From assembly GCA_030602345.1 (NCBI GenBank), contig JAUVZX010000002.1, positions 1 to 64,000 on the forward strand: a stretch of DNA of 64,000 nt, in the 5' to 3' direction. Position numbers and translations under genes: made by a program. Source of the stretch: Bacilli bacterium (GTDB lineage Bacteria > Bacillota_I > Bacilli_A > RF39 > UBA660). The notes under the pieces were generated by a model, which worked only from the letters and a program-made list of their open reading frames with translations, made no database searches and had not been told where the DNA came from. How positions within the stretch are numbered: position 1 is the stretch's first letter; every line of letters begins with the position of its first letter. Positions 50,815-61,808 of this stretch are shown piece by piece.

Positions 50815-53259
50815 TTAATTTTCTGATGTTTCGCGTGAAACATCTTCTTCGGAAAACACTATTGAGGCTGCTGATACTTTCTGCTCATCTTTAAGATTTA
50901 TTAATCTTACGCCTTGAGAAACTCTTCCTATTGTTGAAACTTGCTCTAAGCTTATTCTAATAATAATTCCGCTGTCGGTAACAATTAGAAGTTCTTCTTT
51001 TCCTTCAACAGCTTTTATAACTACTATGTTACCGTTTTTATCAGTGACATTAAGAGCTTTTACTCCTTTGCTTCCGCGTTTTGTTTTTCTATACTCTTCG
51101 ATTTTTGTTTTTTTACCGTATCCTTTTTCTGTTAAAACTAAAACTTCTGAGTCATCATTTGCTGTTTCCATTCCTATTACGAATCCTGCATCTAAAGTTA
51201 TTCCTTTAACTCCTGCTGCATTTCTTCCCATAGGTCTCAATTCTTTTTCATCAAATCTTACAAGTCTTCCGTTCGATGATGCTATCAACAACTCTTTAGT
51301 ACCGTCTGTTTTTTTGACACTAACAAGTTTATCGTTCTCTTTTAACGAGATTGCAATTTTGCCTGTTTGACGAATTGAATCAAATTCATATATATTTGTT
51401 TTCTTTATAACACCATTTTGTGTACAAAATACAATATAATTATTTTCGTCTTCTTTTCCGATAGATAAGATTGATGTTACTCTCTCGTCTTTTTCTATTG
51501 GAATTAAGTTTACCATTGGTAAGCCTTTTGCTTGTCTACCATATTCAGGTATTTCATAGCCTTTCATTCGATAAACTTTTCCATTATTGGTAAAGAACAT
51601 AACGTAATCATGAGAATTAATAGTTAGAAGGTGTTCTACAAAATCTTCCTCATTTGTAGTCATTCCTTTAACTCCTACTCCCCCTCTGTTTTGTGATTTG
51701 TACGTATCTACCAAGATTCTTTTTATATAGCCTTTGTTAGTTACTGAAATTGTTATCACATCATTTGGGATTAAAGCTTCATCTTCAATATAATCAATCG
51801 CTGTCATATCAATTTTTGTTCTTCTTTCATCACCATATTTGTTTTTTACTTCAGTTAATTCCTCTTTTATTATATTAGATACTCTTTCTGTTGAAGATAA
51901 AATGTCTTTTAAATCCTTAATTGTTTCTAATAATTGAAGATATTCTTCTTCTATTTTTTCTCTTTCCAAACCAGTTAATCTTCTTAATTTCATTTCTAAA
52001 ATTGCTTTTGACTGTATTTCAGTAAGTGAAAATTTATTTATTAAGTTTTGGTTTGCTTCTTCGTCATTTTTTGCACTTTTGATTGTTTTAATTATTTCAT
52101 CAATATTATCTAAAGCTATTTTCAAACCCTCTACAATATGAGCTCTATTTTCTGCCTTGTCTAAATCATATCTTGTTCTTCTAATAATGATTTCTCTTTG
52201 ATGATCTAAATATTTTATTAATAATTCTTTTAAAGATAATATTCGTGGTTGTCCGTCTGCTAAAGCTAACGTGTTTATCCCATATGTTGTTTGTAATGAT
52301 GTGTGTTTAAATAGATTATTTAATATTACATTAGAATTACTATCTTTTCTTAATTCTATTACTATTTTTATACCGTCTCTATTAGATTCATCTCTAAGAT
52401 CTGTTATGCCATCTATTACTTTATCTCTTACGAGTTCTGCTATTCTTGTTATTAAATTAGCTTTGTTTACTTGATATGGTATTTCGGTAATAATTATTCT
52501 TTGTTTACCGTTAGCCATTTCTTCAATTGCGGCGTTTGATCTTATTGTTATTATGCCTTTTCCTGTTTCATACGCTTTTCTTATACCGGCATTCCCGAGT
52601 ATAGTTGCTCCAGTTGGAAAATCTGGACCTTTTATATATTCTAAAAGTTCATCTAGTGTTATGTCAGGATTATCAATCGTTGCAACTAGTGCTTCAATTA
52701 CCTCATTTAAGTTATGTGGTGGAATGTTTGTTGCCATTCCAACAGCTATTCCTGATGTTCCATTTACTATTAAATTTGGAAATCTAGCAGGTAAAACAAC
52801 TGGTTCTTGTTCACTTCCATCAAAGTTTTCTTTTTTATCAATAGTATCTTTTCCTATGTCTCGTATCATTTCTGCAGCTATTTTTGATAGTTTAGCTTCA
52901 GTATAACGCATTGCTGCTGCACTGTCTCCATCTATCGAACCAAAATTTCCATGCCCGTCTACTAGCATATATCTGATAGAAAAGTCTTGCGCCAACCTTA
53001 CTAAAGCATCATAAACAGAAGAATCTCCGTGAGGATGATACTTACCTAGTACATCCCCTACAATTCTTGCACATTTTCTATATTGCTTATCGGGTGTTAA
53101 TCCTAATTCATACATTGAATAAATTATTCTTCTATGTACAGGTTTAAATCCATCTCTTACATCTGGTAAGGCTCTAGAAACAATTACACTCATTGCATAA
53201 TCTAAGAAAGATTTTTCAATTTCGTTTTTTAAATTTATATCTAATAATTTTTCTGCCAT
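50815..53259 (-). CDS. gyrA: DNA gyrase subunit A
   Basis: GyrA cuts and rejoins DNA. The 814-residue protein has the catalytic Tyr at residue 119 ([10 protein letters not shown]) and the quinolone region [12 protein letters not shown] at 76-87 with Ser80 and Asp84, the wild-type-like residues. The C-terminal beta-pinwheel begins after the coiled coil; the GyrA box is degenerate (QNRGGVG). The last residues DVSRETSEN are encoded by sequence that carries a parS-type site. Follows gyrB by 10 bases. Confidence 0.97.
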   Translation of the reverse strand: MAEKLLDINLKNEIEKSFLDYAMSVIVSRALPDVRDGFKPVHRRIIYSMYELGLTPDKQYRKCARIVGDVLGKYHPHGDSSVYDALVRLAQDFSIRYMLVDGHGNFGSIDGDSAAAMRYTEAKLSKIAAEMIRDIGKDTIDKKENFDGSEQEPVVLPARFPNLIVNGTSGIAVGMATNIPPHNLNEVIEALVATIDNPDITLDELLEYIKGPDFPTGATILGNAGIRKAYETGKGIITIRSNAAIEEMANGKQRIIITEIPYQVNKANLITRIAELVRDKVIDGITDLRDESNRDGIKIVIELRKDSNSNVILNNLFKHTSLQTTYGINTLALADGQPRILSLKELLIKYLDHQREIIIRRTRYDLDKAENRAHIVEGLKIALDNIDEIIKTIKSAKNDEEANQNLINKFSLTEIQSKAILEMKLRRLTGLEREKIEEEYLQLLETIKDLKDILSSTERVSNIIKEELTEVKNKYGDERRTKIDMTAIDYIEDEALIPNDVITISVTNKGYIKRILVDTYKSQNRGGVGVKGMTTNEEDFVEHLLTINSHDYVMFFTNNGKVYRMKGYEIPEYGRQAKGLPMVNLIPIEKDERVTSILSIGKEDENNYIVFCTQNGVIKKTNIYEFDSIRQTGKIAISLKENDKLVSVKKTDGTKELLIASSNGRLVRFDEKELRPMGRNAAGVKGITLDAGFVIGMETANDDSEVLVLTEKGYGKKTKIEEYRKTKRGSKGVKALNVTDKNGNIVVIKAVEGKEELLIVTDSGIIIRISLEQVSTIGRVSQGVRLINLKDEQKVSAASIVFSEEDVSRETSEN
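50827..50842. promoter_or_regulatory. parS site 3, inside the gyrA coding end
   Basis: TGTTTCGCGTGAAACA differs from sites 1 and 2 by one central base (A to G), so it is not perfectly symmetric. It overlaps the codons for VSRET near the end of GyrA and lies 35 bases after site 2. Confidence 0.75.
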
Positions 53260-53269
53260 TTAATCCTCC

Positions 53270-56276
<3,007 letters not shown>

Positions 56277-56351
56277 CATGTCACCTATTTTTATATTTTT
56301 ATCGTTTTTGACAAAAAAAACATGCTTACTAGTATAGTACCTCACATATAA

Positions 56352-56360
56352 ATTATATCA
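56352..56360 (-). promoter_or_regulatory. Extended -10 promoter for recF-gyrB-gyrA
   Basis: TGATATAAT (TGnTATAAT) at 56352-56360 on the minus strand, 75 bases before the recF ATG, right after the comK-like gene's terminator. No good -35 is seen, which extended -10 promoters do not need. Confidence 0.55.
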
Positions 56361-56367
56361 TAAAAAG

Positions 56368-56398
56368 AAAAGAAAAGACATTAATATTCTTTTCTTTT
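56368..56398 (-). terminator. Terminator of the comK-like gene
   Basis: AAAAGAAAAGA and TCTTTTCTTTT pair over 11 bases around a 9-base loop, followed by CTTTTTATG on the minus strand. It includes the stop codon. Confidence 0.6.
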
Positions 56399-56830
56399 TC
56401 TCAAAACACTATTTAATTTGATTGATCTTAATATTTGATTTTCTAGTGATAAAGAACTTATATTAATTTCTAATTCTTCATTATTAGTAAATTTAATTAA
56501 TGATCCATATTTTGACTCTTCGTGCTCTTGAATTTTATCTAAACATAACCAGTGACAATTTTCGTATCGAGGAGAACTTGTTGGAAAAAATATTAATTCT
56601 CTTGTTTCTTCTATTATAATTGGTGATTTATAATTTATTCCAATCATTTTTTTAGTACCTTCGTGTCTTCCTTGATAAGAACTTCCAAAATACTTACAAC
56701 TATTATCTATAATTTGCATTGCTTTTTGATTTACTAGAAATGTTTCTTTTTCTTCAATTATTTTCGATGTTTTTTCATTTATAGGAATAATAGCTATAGT
56801 ATTTTTATTTATTTCGTATTCTTCAATCAT
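56381..56830 (-). CDS. comK: ComK-family competence transcription factor homologue
   Basis: ComK switches on DNA uptake genes in Bacillus. This 149-residue protein matches the family along its length: YEINKNTIAIIPINEKTSKI near the start, IIDNSCKYFGSSYQGRHEGT, YKSPIIIEE, IFFPTSSPRYENCHWLCL, and NISSLSLENQILRS. It lacks roughly 40 C-terminal residues of B. subtilis ComK. The gene is intact, has its own ribosome binding site (AGGAGG) and terminator, and lies between dnaN and recF where Bacilli usually have yaaA (S4-like). Function as a competence regulator is inferred from family. Confidence 0.85.
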   Translation of the reverse strand: MIEEYEINKNTIAIIPINEKTSKIIEEKETFLVNQKAMQIIDNSCKYFGSSYQGRHEGTKKMIGINYKSPIIIEETRELIFFPTSSPRYENCHWLCLDKIQEHEESKYGSLIKFTNNEELEINISSLSLENQILRSIKLNSVLRKRKEY

Positions 56831-56889
56831 ATTAACCTCCTAACTAAGATTACTTTTTTTATTATAATCTTCCTTAGATATATCAAATT

Positions 56890-56910
56890 TTTTTGTCGAT
56901 TTTTGTCGAT
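56890..56910 (-). repeat. Tandem 10-bp repeat upstream of the comK-like gene
   Basis: TTTTTGTCGA occurs twice in a row on the plus strand (TCGACAAAAA on the minus strand), between the dnaN terminator and the comK-like gene, 60 to 80 bases before its ATG. It may be a binding site for a regulator. Confidence 0.45.
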
Positions 56911-56930
56911 TTTTATAAAAAAATTAAAAA

Positions 56931-56949
56931 ACTTACTATTTTAGTAAGT
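56931..56949 (-). terminator. dnaN terminator
   Basis: ACTTACTA and TAGTAAGT pair around AAA and are followed by TTTTTAATTTTTTT on the minus strand. The stem overlaps the last dnaN codons. Confidence 0.85.
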
Positions 56950-58062
56950 TCTTATAGGTAAAATTAATTGAATTAGATCATCTTTATCATTTTCTTTTAA
57001 AATTATTGGTTTTACTTCTCCATTAAAATAAATTTTAATTTGTTCATTTTCAAACGCCTTTAAAGCATCAATCATATATTTTGAACTAAAGGCAATTTTT
57101 ATATCTTCATCTTTTTCTTTTTTGATTTGAATTATTTCTTCTACATAACCTATTTCTGGAATTGTTGAAGAAACTATTGCATTATTATTTTTTGTTTCAA
57201 ATCTAATTGTATTTTTGTCAGCTTCATTTGTTAATAATGCTGCTCTATCAATTGAATTATAAAATTCTTCTAAATTAACCTCTACTATATTAGTAAAGTC
57301 TTCTGGAATTAATTTTGAAACATCTGGATAATTTCCATTTATTAATCTTGATAATACTATTAAATTGTTCATTTTAAAAATAATTTTATTAGTAAATACA
57401 TGCATTTCTAATATTTCTTTTTCAGTACTAAATAATCTTGTAATTTCTACTAAATTTTTAACAGGTATTATAACATTTATATCTTCTTTAACTTTTTCTT
57501 CTAATTTAACTATTTTTTTAGAAAGACGATATGAATCTGTAGCAATTACTTCTAAATTGTTTTTATTGAATTTAAAATTTATACCAGTTAATACAGGGCG
57601 AGATTCTTGATTAGATGTTGCAAATGATGTTTGATGAATTATTTCATTAAACATTTCATTGCTCAATTTTATTGGGGTTTTACTTTCTTCTATTTCTAAG
57701 TTAGGAAATTCTTTAACATCAACACAATTTAAAGTAAATGAACTATTTGTTGTTGAAATATTTATTTTTGATGACAATACTTCTTCTATTTCAATTAATT
57801 CATTTGGTAATTTTCTAACTATATCATATATATATCTACCATTTATAACAAAGTTACCAGTTTCTTCTATATTAATAATATTTTCTTTCTCAATGAATGA
57901 TTGAATGGCTATGTCATTATCAGTACTATAAAGATAAATTCCTTCTTCTAAAATTTCAAATTTAATTCCATTTAATGCAGGAATTAAATTTTTTGATGAA
58001 ATCCCCCTTATAACATGATTTAGATGTTCCATCAAGACCGATTGTTTAATAATAATTTTCAT
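56941..58062 (-). CDS. dnaN: DNA polymerase III beta subunit (sliding clamp)
   Basis: The clamp holds the polymerase on DNA. The 373-residue protein has three clamp domains, beginning MKIIIKQSVLMEHLNHVIRG and ending with the conserved ILPIRTY. TGINFKFNKNNLEVIATDSY and INGNYPDVSKLIPEDF are typical. It follows dnaA by 56 bases with a promoter-like TATAAT and a possible weak DnaA-type box (TTATAAACA) between. Confidence 0.97.
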   Translation of the reverse strand: MKIIIKQSVLMEHLNHVIRGISSKNLIPALNGIKFEILEEGIYLYSTDNDIAIQSFIEKENIINIEETGNFVINGRYIYDIVRKLPNELIEIEEVLSSKINISTTNSSFTLNCVDVKEFPNLEIEESKTPIKLSNEMFNEIIHQTSFATSNQESRPVLTGINFKFNKNNLEVIATDSYRLSKKIVKLEEKVKEDINVIIPVKNLVEITRLFSTEKEILEMHVFTNKIIFKMNNLIVLSRLINGNYPDVSKLIPEDFTNIVEVNLEEFYNSIDRAALLTNEADKNTIRFETKNNNAIVSSTIPEIGYVEEIIQIKKEKDEDIKIAFSSKYMIDALKAFENEQIKIYFNGEVKPIILKENDKDDLIQLILPIRTY

Positions 58063-58118
58063 ATATACCTTCTTTCTTTTTTTAGTTTTTATTATTATAG
58101 ATGTTTATAAGTGGAAAA

Positions 58119-59468
58119 CTATTTAATTTTTTCTAAAATTTTATTTATTTCTAAAGATAAATTAGGATTTTCTTTAATTTCTTTAGAAATTTTATCCACA
58201 GAATGGATGACAGTAGTGTGATCTTTTCCACCGAACTCTTGTCCAATTCTTGGTAATTTTTCTTTTAGATGTTCTCTACAAATATACATTGCTATTTGTC
58301 TGGGTATTGCTATTTGACTAGTTCTTTTTTTACTTTTAATTTCTTTATTAGAAACATTATAATGTTCCGCTACAATATTTATAACATTATCTATGCTGTT
58401 TTTATAACTTTGATTGTTAACAAAAACATCTTTAAGAGCTTCTTTCGCAAGTTCAATATTTATAATAGATCCATTCATCATTGTTGCATAAGCTACAACT
58501 CTTGTTATTGATCCTTCTATTTTTCTTACATCAGTAATACAGCTGTTAGCAATAAATTCTTTTACTTCTTCAGGAAATAATGTATTCATTCCGTTGCTTT
58601 GAATTTTTTGATTTATAATTTTTGTTCTTAATTCATAATCAGGTGGTAAAATATTGACTAAAAGTCCCCAATTAAATCTGGTTCTTAATCTATCCTCTAA
58701 TAATTTTAAATCATCCGGTGATCTATCAGAAGAAATAATAATTTGTTTATTGTTAGAATATAATTCATTAAAAGTATTGAAAAATTCTTGTTGAGTTTGA
58801 GTAGCAGAAGCCATATATTGAATATCATCAATTATAAGAACATCTATATCTCTATATTTAATTTTAAAATTTTCAATCGCATTAAAATCATGTTCATTTT
58901 TGGTTTTTTTATTTATAAAAATAAAATCATTAATAAATTTTTCTGAAGTAATATACAAAACTTTTTTCTTTAAATTTTTATTTATATAATTACCAATAGC
59001 ATGCATTAAATGAGTTTTTCCCAATCCACTATTACCATAAATAAACAATGGATTATACATTAATCCGGGTTTTTCTGCTACTGAAAGAGCAGTTGCGTGA
59101 GCAAATCTATTAGATTCACCAACTACAAAGTTTTCAAACGTATAGTTAGAATTTAAATTAGATTCAAAATTATGATAGGGAACCCCTATTTTATCTGTAT
59201 CTAAAATATTATTTTTATCTAAATCATCTTCACTAATATATTCAATATTAAAATTAGTCCCAGAGACATCGTTAAATACTTCTCTAATTAATTCATCATA
59301 ATTTTCTTTCAAATGTTTTTTATATATATGCATAGGAACAGTTATTTTTGCTAAATTACTATCTAATTCAATTAGTTTAGTATTAGAAAACCAAGTTTCA
59401 AAAGCAATAGGTGTTACTAATGAACTTATTTTATCTAAAGTATTTTTCCATAAAAAATTAAGATCCAC
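58119..59468 (-). CDS. dnaA: Chromosomal replication initiator protein DnaA
   Basis: DnaA opens oriC. The 449-residue protein has domain I (LNFLWKNTLDKISSLVTPIA), the AAA+ domain with Walker A GNSGLGKTH (145-152) and Walker B VLIIDDIQYMA, and domain IV with the DNA-binding signature GGKDHTTVIHSVDKI. The start is a GTG at 59468 behind GAGGTG, which gives the normal N-terminus; a TTG upstream is too long. A DnaA box lies over its promoter region, so it is probably autoregulated. Confidence 0.97.
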   Translation of the reverse strand: MDLNFLWKNTLDKISSLVTPIAFETWFSNTKLIELDSNLAKITVPMHIYKKHLKENYDELIREVFNDVSGTNFNIEYISEDDLDKNNILDTDKIGVPYHNFESNLNSNYTFENFVVGESNRFAHATALSVAEKPGLMYNPLFIYGNSGLGKTHLMHAIGNYINKNLKKKVLYITSEKFINDFIFINKKTKNEHDFNAIENFKIKYRDIDVLIIDDIQYMASATQTQQEFFNTFNELYSNNKQIIISSDRSPDDLKLLEDRLRTRFNWGLLVNILPPDYELRTKIINQKIQSNGMNTLFPEEVKEFIANSCITDVRKIEGSITRVVAYATMMNGSIINIELAKEALKDVFVNNQSYKNSIDNVINIVAEHYNVSNKEIKSKKRTSQIAIPRQIAMYICREHLKEKLPRIGQEFGGKDHTTVIHSVDKISKEIKENPNLSLEINKILEKIK

Positions 59469-59505
59469 GTAATCACCTCTTATCAATATATATTTTACAC
59501 CAAAA

Positions 59506-59514
59506 TGTGGATAA
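59506..59514. promoter_or_regulatory. DnaA box 1 (perfect)
   Basis: TGTGGATAA, the reverse complement of TTATCCACA, close to the dnaA start. Likely used for initiation and dnaA autorepression. Confidence 0.85.
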
Positions 59515-59563
59515 AAAAAACCATATTTACTTGAAAAAAACTAAATATACAAAATAAACAAAA

Positions 59564-59572
59564 ATATCCACA
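59564..59572. promoter_or_regulatory. DnaA box 2 (one mismatch)
   Basis: ATATCCACA differs from TTATCCACA in its first base. It lies in the middle of the oriC region. Confidence 0.65.
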
Positions 59573-59606
59573 TCAATAATCAATAAAAAATAAAGAAAAA
59601 ATCAAG

Positions 59607-59615
59607 TTTTCCACA
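59607..59615. promoter_or_regulatory. DnaA box 3 (one mismatch)
   Basis: TTTTCCACA, 8 of 9 with the consensus, on the plus strand, three bases before the inverted box 4. Confidence 0.65.
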
Positions 59616-59618
59616 GAG

Positions 59619-59627
59619 TGTGGATAA
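59619..59627. promoter_or_regulatory. DnaA box 4 (perfect)
   Basis: TGTGGATAA, inverted relative to box 3, next to the AT-rich stretch that probably melts first. Confidence 0.85.
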
Positions 59628-59660
59628 GTGTAATGTTATTAAATATTATTATTAATTTGT

Positions 59661-59689
59661 TTGACAAAACACAATATAATCTATATAAT
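59661..59689 (+). promoter_or_regulatory. rpmH promoter
   Basis: TTGACA (59661-59666), a 17-base spacer and TATAAT (59684-59689), a near-consensus sigma-A promoter. A second TATAAT lies in the spacer, but at poor spacing. Confidence 0.9.
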
Positions 59690-59720
59690 TATGAAAGCAA
59701 AGAGAGTTAGGAGGTTAGTT

Positions 59721-59843
59721 ATGAAAAGAACTTTTCAACCCAATAAAAGAAAAAGAAGTAAAAAACACGGTTTTTTGGCAAGAATGAAAACTAGAATATT
59801 AAATAGTCGTCGCCGTAAAGGTCGTAAAGTATTATCACACTAA
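59721..59843 (+). CDS. rpmH: 50S ribosomal protein L34
   Basis: L34 is a short basic protein of the 50S. The ATG at 59721 follows AGGAGG and gives [20 protein letters not shown] at the start and [11 protein letters not shown] at the end. At 40 residues it is about 4 shorter than the common 44, from a deletion in the middle ([10 protein letters not shown]). It is the first gene of the right arm. Confidence 0.97.
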   Translation: MKRTFQPNKRKRSKKHGFLARMKTRILNSRRRKGRKVLSH

Positions 59844-59846
59844 AAG

Positions 59847-59868
59847 ACCACAAGAAAGTGGTTTTTTC
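59847..59868 (+). terminator. Terminator or attenuator after rpmH
   Basis: ACCAC and GTGGT pair around a 6-base loop and are followed by TTTTTCT. It lies 4 bases after the rpmH stop and before rnpA, so it can reduce rnpA expression relative to L34. Confidence 0.75.
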
Positions 59869-59882
59869 TCTAGGGAGAAATT

Positions 59883-60230
59883 ATGAAAAAAGAAAATATA
59901 ATACAGAAAAACGAAGACTTTGCTTTTATAATTGAAAATATGAAACCAATTTATAGTAAAAATTTTAGATATCATATATATAAAAAAGAAACAAATAATT
60001 ATAGATTTGGTTTTTCAATAAGTAAAAAATATGGAAATGCAGTTGAGAGAAACCTTTTAAAAAGAAGATTAAAAAATATTATAAAGATGTATAATATAGA
60101 AAAAGGATTAGACATAATAATAATGCCTAAGACATCTGTTAGAGAAATAACTTTCAATGAAATGAAAAGTGAAATAGTAGATACGTTACAAAGTAAAAAT
60201 ATAATTATAGGAGAAAAACATGAAAAATAA
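59883..60230 (+). CDS. rnpA: Ribonuclease P protein component
   Basis: RnpA assists the RNase P RNA in cutting tRNA leaders. The 115-residue protein has YRFGFSISKKYGNAVERN and LLKRRLKNIIKMYN, the RNR-type RNA-binding motif, and the GLDIIIMPKTSV block. The normal form. It overlaps yidC by 11 bases. Confidence 0.95.
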   Translation: MKKENIIQKNEDFAFIIENMKPIYSKNFRYHIYKKETNNYRFGFSISKKYGNAVERNLLKRRLKNIIKMYNIEKGLDIIIMPKTSVREITFNEMKSEIVDTLQSKNIIIGEKHEK

Positions 60231-61137
60231 AATTAAAATATTAATCGTTTTGATGTCTGTTTTTATTTTAAGTGGGTGTGTAGTTAGATTACAAGATGAA
60301 AATAAAAAAAATGTTGTAAATCCAACAACAGGACAAACTTTAACGAAAAACATATTGTGTCTTCCAGAAGATGAACAAATAATAGAAATGTATGAAAAAA
60401 ACAACGTAGATTTAAGTAATTTGCCAGAATGTGCTAACCTTCCATTATCGGGAGAAGAATACGAAGGATTATGGACCTCTTTCTTTGTAAGACCGTTAGC
60501 GTTTTTAATGACAAAGGTTGGTTCGTTTGTAGGAAACTATGGTTTTGCTATAATATTTGTAACACTGCTTATTAGAACGATTATGTATCCTATAACTAAA
60601 AAATCAGCAGAGCAATCAGAAAAAATGAAGAAAGCAAAACCGGATTTAGATTTAATTGAAAAAAAATATAAAGATAAAACAGACAGAGATTCTGTTTACC
60701 AAAAAAGCAATGAAATAGCTATGGTATATAAAAAACACGATATAGGTTTAATGTCTGGCATATTATTTTCATTTATACAGTTACCATTGTTTTTAGCGTT
60801 TTATGAATCAATGGTAAGGCTACCATCGATATTTGAAGAAACATTTTTAGTGTTTAATTTAGGAACCACTCCAATGAAAGCAATTTCATTAGGAAATTAT
60901 CATTATATAATATTTATAGCGCTAGTAGGACTAGCGACATATTATTCATTTAAGTTAACAGGATCGGTTGGTGTTTCTAAAGAACAGGAACAGATGCAAG
61001 CTAATATGATGAAATTTATGATAGGATTAATTTTCTTATCAACATTAATATTACCTGCAGGATTAGCAATTTATTGGATAACAAATAATATATTTACAAT
61101 AGGTCAAAACCTAATAAGTAAGTGGAGGATAAAATAA
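60220..61137 (+). CDS. yidC: Membrane protein insertase YidC (lipoprotein form)
   Basis: YidC inserts proteins into the membrane, alone or with SecYEG. The 305-residue protein has a lipoprotein signal peptide with ILSGC at residues 15-20, then a periplasmic-side segment and about five membrane segments. Conserved parts are LLIRTIMYPITKKSAEQSEK, MSGILFSFIQLPLFLAFYES and AGLAIYWITNNIFTIGQ. The catalytic Arg is in LIRT. yidD, often between rnpA and yidC, is absent. Confidence 0.96.
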   Translation: MKNKIKILIVLMSVFILSGCVVRLQDENKKNVVNPTTGQTLTKNILCLPEDEQIIEMYEKNNVDLSNLPECANLPLSGEEYEGLWTSFFVRPLAFLMTKVGSFVGNYGFAIIFVTLLIRTIMYPITKKSAEQSEKMKKAKPDLDLIEKKYKDKTDRDSVYQKSNEIAMVYKKHDIGLMSGILFSFIQLPLFLAFYESMVRLPSIFEETFLVFNLGTTPMKAISLGNYHYIIFIALVGLATYYSFKLTGSVGVSKEQEQMQANMMKFMIGLIFLSTLILPAGLAIYWITNNIFTIGQNLISKWRIK

Positions 61138-61754
61138 TGATAGAAAAATATGAAGTAGAATCAAAAACAAAAGAAGATGCAATTTTAAAATTAGTTTCAT
61201 TTACTGAACTTCCTGCAGAAGATCTATTTATTTCTTTTGAAGAAACAGAATCTAAAATATTAAAAAGCAAAAAAGTTATAGCAAAAGCTTATCGAAAAGT
61301 AGATATTTTAAGATATTTGAGAGAAACAATACAAGATTTTGCAAAATATGCAAATCTTGATATAAAAAGCGAAGTAAACTTAAGAGAAGATTACTATAAT
61401 GTACTACTTTTTTCAGAACAAGCTCATGTTTTAATTGGTAAAGAAGGTAAAAACTTAACTGCGCTCCAAATGTTTTTGAAGCATGCGTTAAATAATCAAA
61501 CAGGAATGAACATAAAAGTAAGTTTAGACATTTCAAATTATAAAGCTAAAAAACAAAAGTACTTTGAATTTGAAATTAAAAAAATAATAAAACAAGTGTT
61601 AAACACTCGCGAAGATGTTGTCCTAGATCCGATGAATTCATATGAAAGAAGAATAATTCATAATCTAGTTTCAGATTATCCGAACTTATCATCATTAAGC
61701 AATGGAGAAGGAAAAGAAAGAAAAGTAACAATTAAATATATTGAAAACAAATAA
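61137..61754 (+). CDS. jag: Jag/KhpB RNA-binding protein
   Basis: Jag (KhpB) works with KhpA on RNA and cell elongation or division. The protein of about 205 residues has an N-terminal Jag domain (EKYEVESKTKEDAILKL), a KH domain with HVLIGKEGKNLTALQMFL and a C-terminal R3H domain with RRIIHNLVSDYPNLSSLSNG. The ATG at 61137 shares a base with the yidC stop and follows GGAGG; a GTG at 61122 is less likely. Confidence 0.92.
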   Translation: MIEKYEVESKTKEDAILKLVSFTELPAEDLFISFEETESKILKSKKVIAKAYRKVDILRYLRETIQDFAKYANLDIKSEVNLREDYYNVLLFSEQAHVLIGKEGKNLTALQMFLKHALNNQTGMNIKVSLDISNYKAKKQKYFEFEIKKIIKQVLNTREDVVLDPMNSYERRIIHNLVSDYPNLSSLSNGEGKERKVTIKYIENK

Positions 61755-61780
61755 GAAGAGATATCTCTTCTTATTTGTTT
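61745..61780 (+). terminator. jag terminator (36-bp perfect palindrome)
   Basis: Bases 61745-61762 and 61763-61780 are exact reverse complements, with T-rich sequence after them (TTTATAG). The stem includes the jag stop codon. Confidence 0.8.
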
Positions 61781-61808
61781 TATAGTATAATATTAAAAGG
61801 TGATATAT

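Larger units (their letters stand above)
59469..59660. other. oriC: Origin of replication (oriC) region
   Basis: The 190 bases between dnaA and the rpmH promoter hold four DnaA-box-like sequences in a very AT-rich stretch, and the gene strand switches here: minus to the left, plus to the right. Two of the boxes are perfect and two have one mismatch. After the last box comes an AT run with repeated TAT/TTA triplets (59630-59660) that could be the unwinding element and DnaA-trio; that part is only suggested by sequence. Confidence 0.85.

Noticed and set aside
58192-58200. A perfect TTATCCACA inside the dnaA 3' coding region
   Set aside because: It encodes part of the conserved HSVDKI signature of DnaA, so the match is explained by protein sequence; a role as a DnaA box is not needed.
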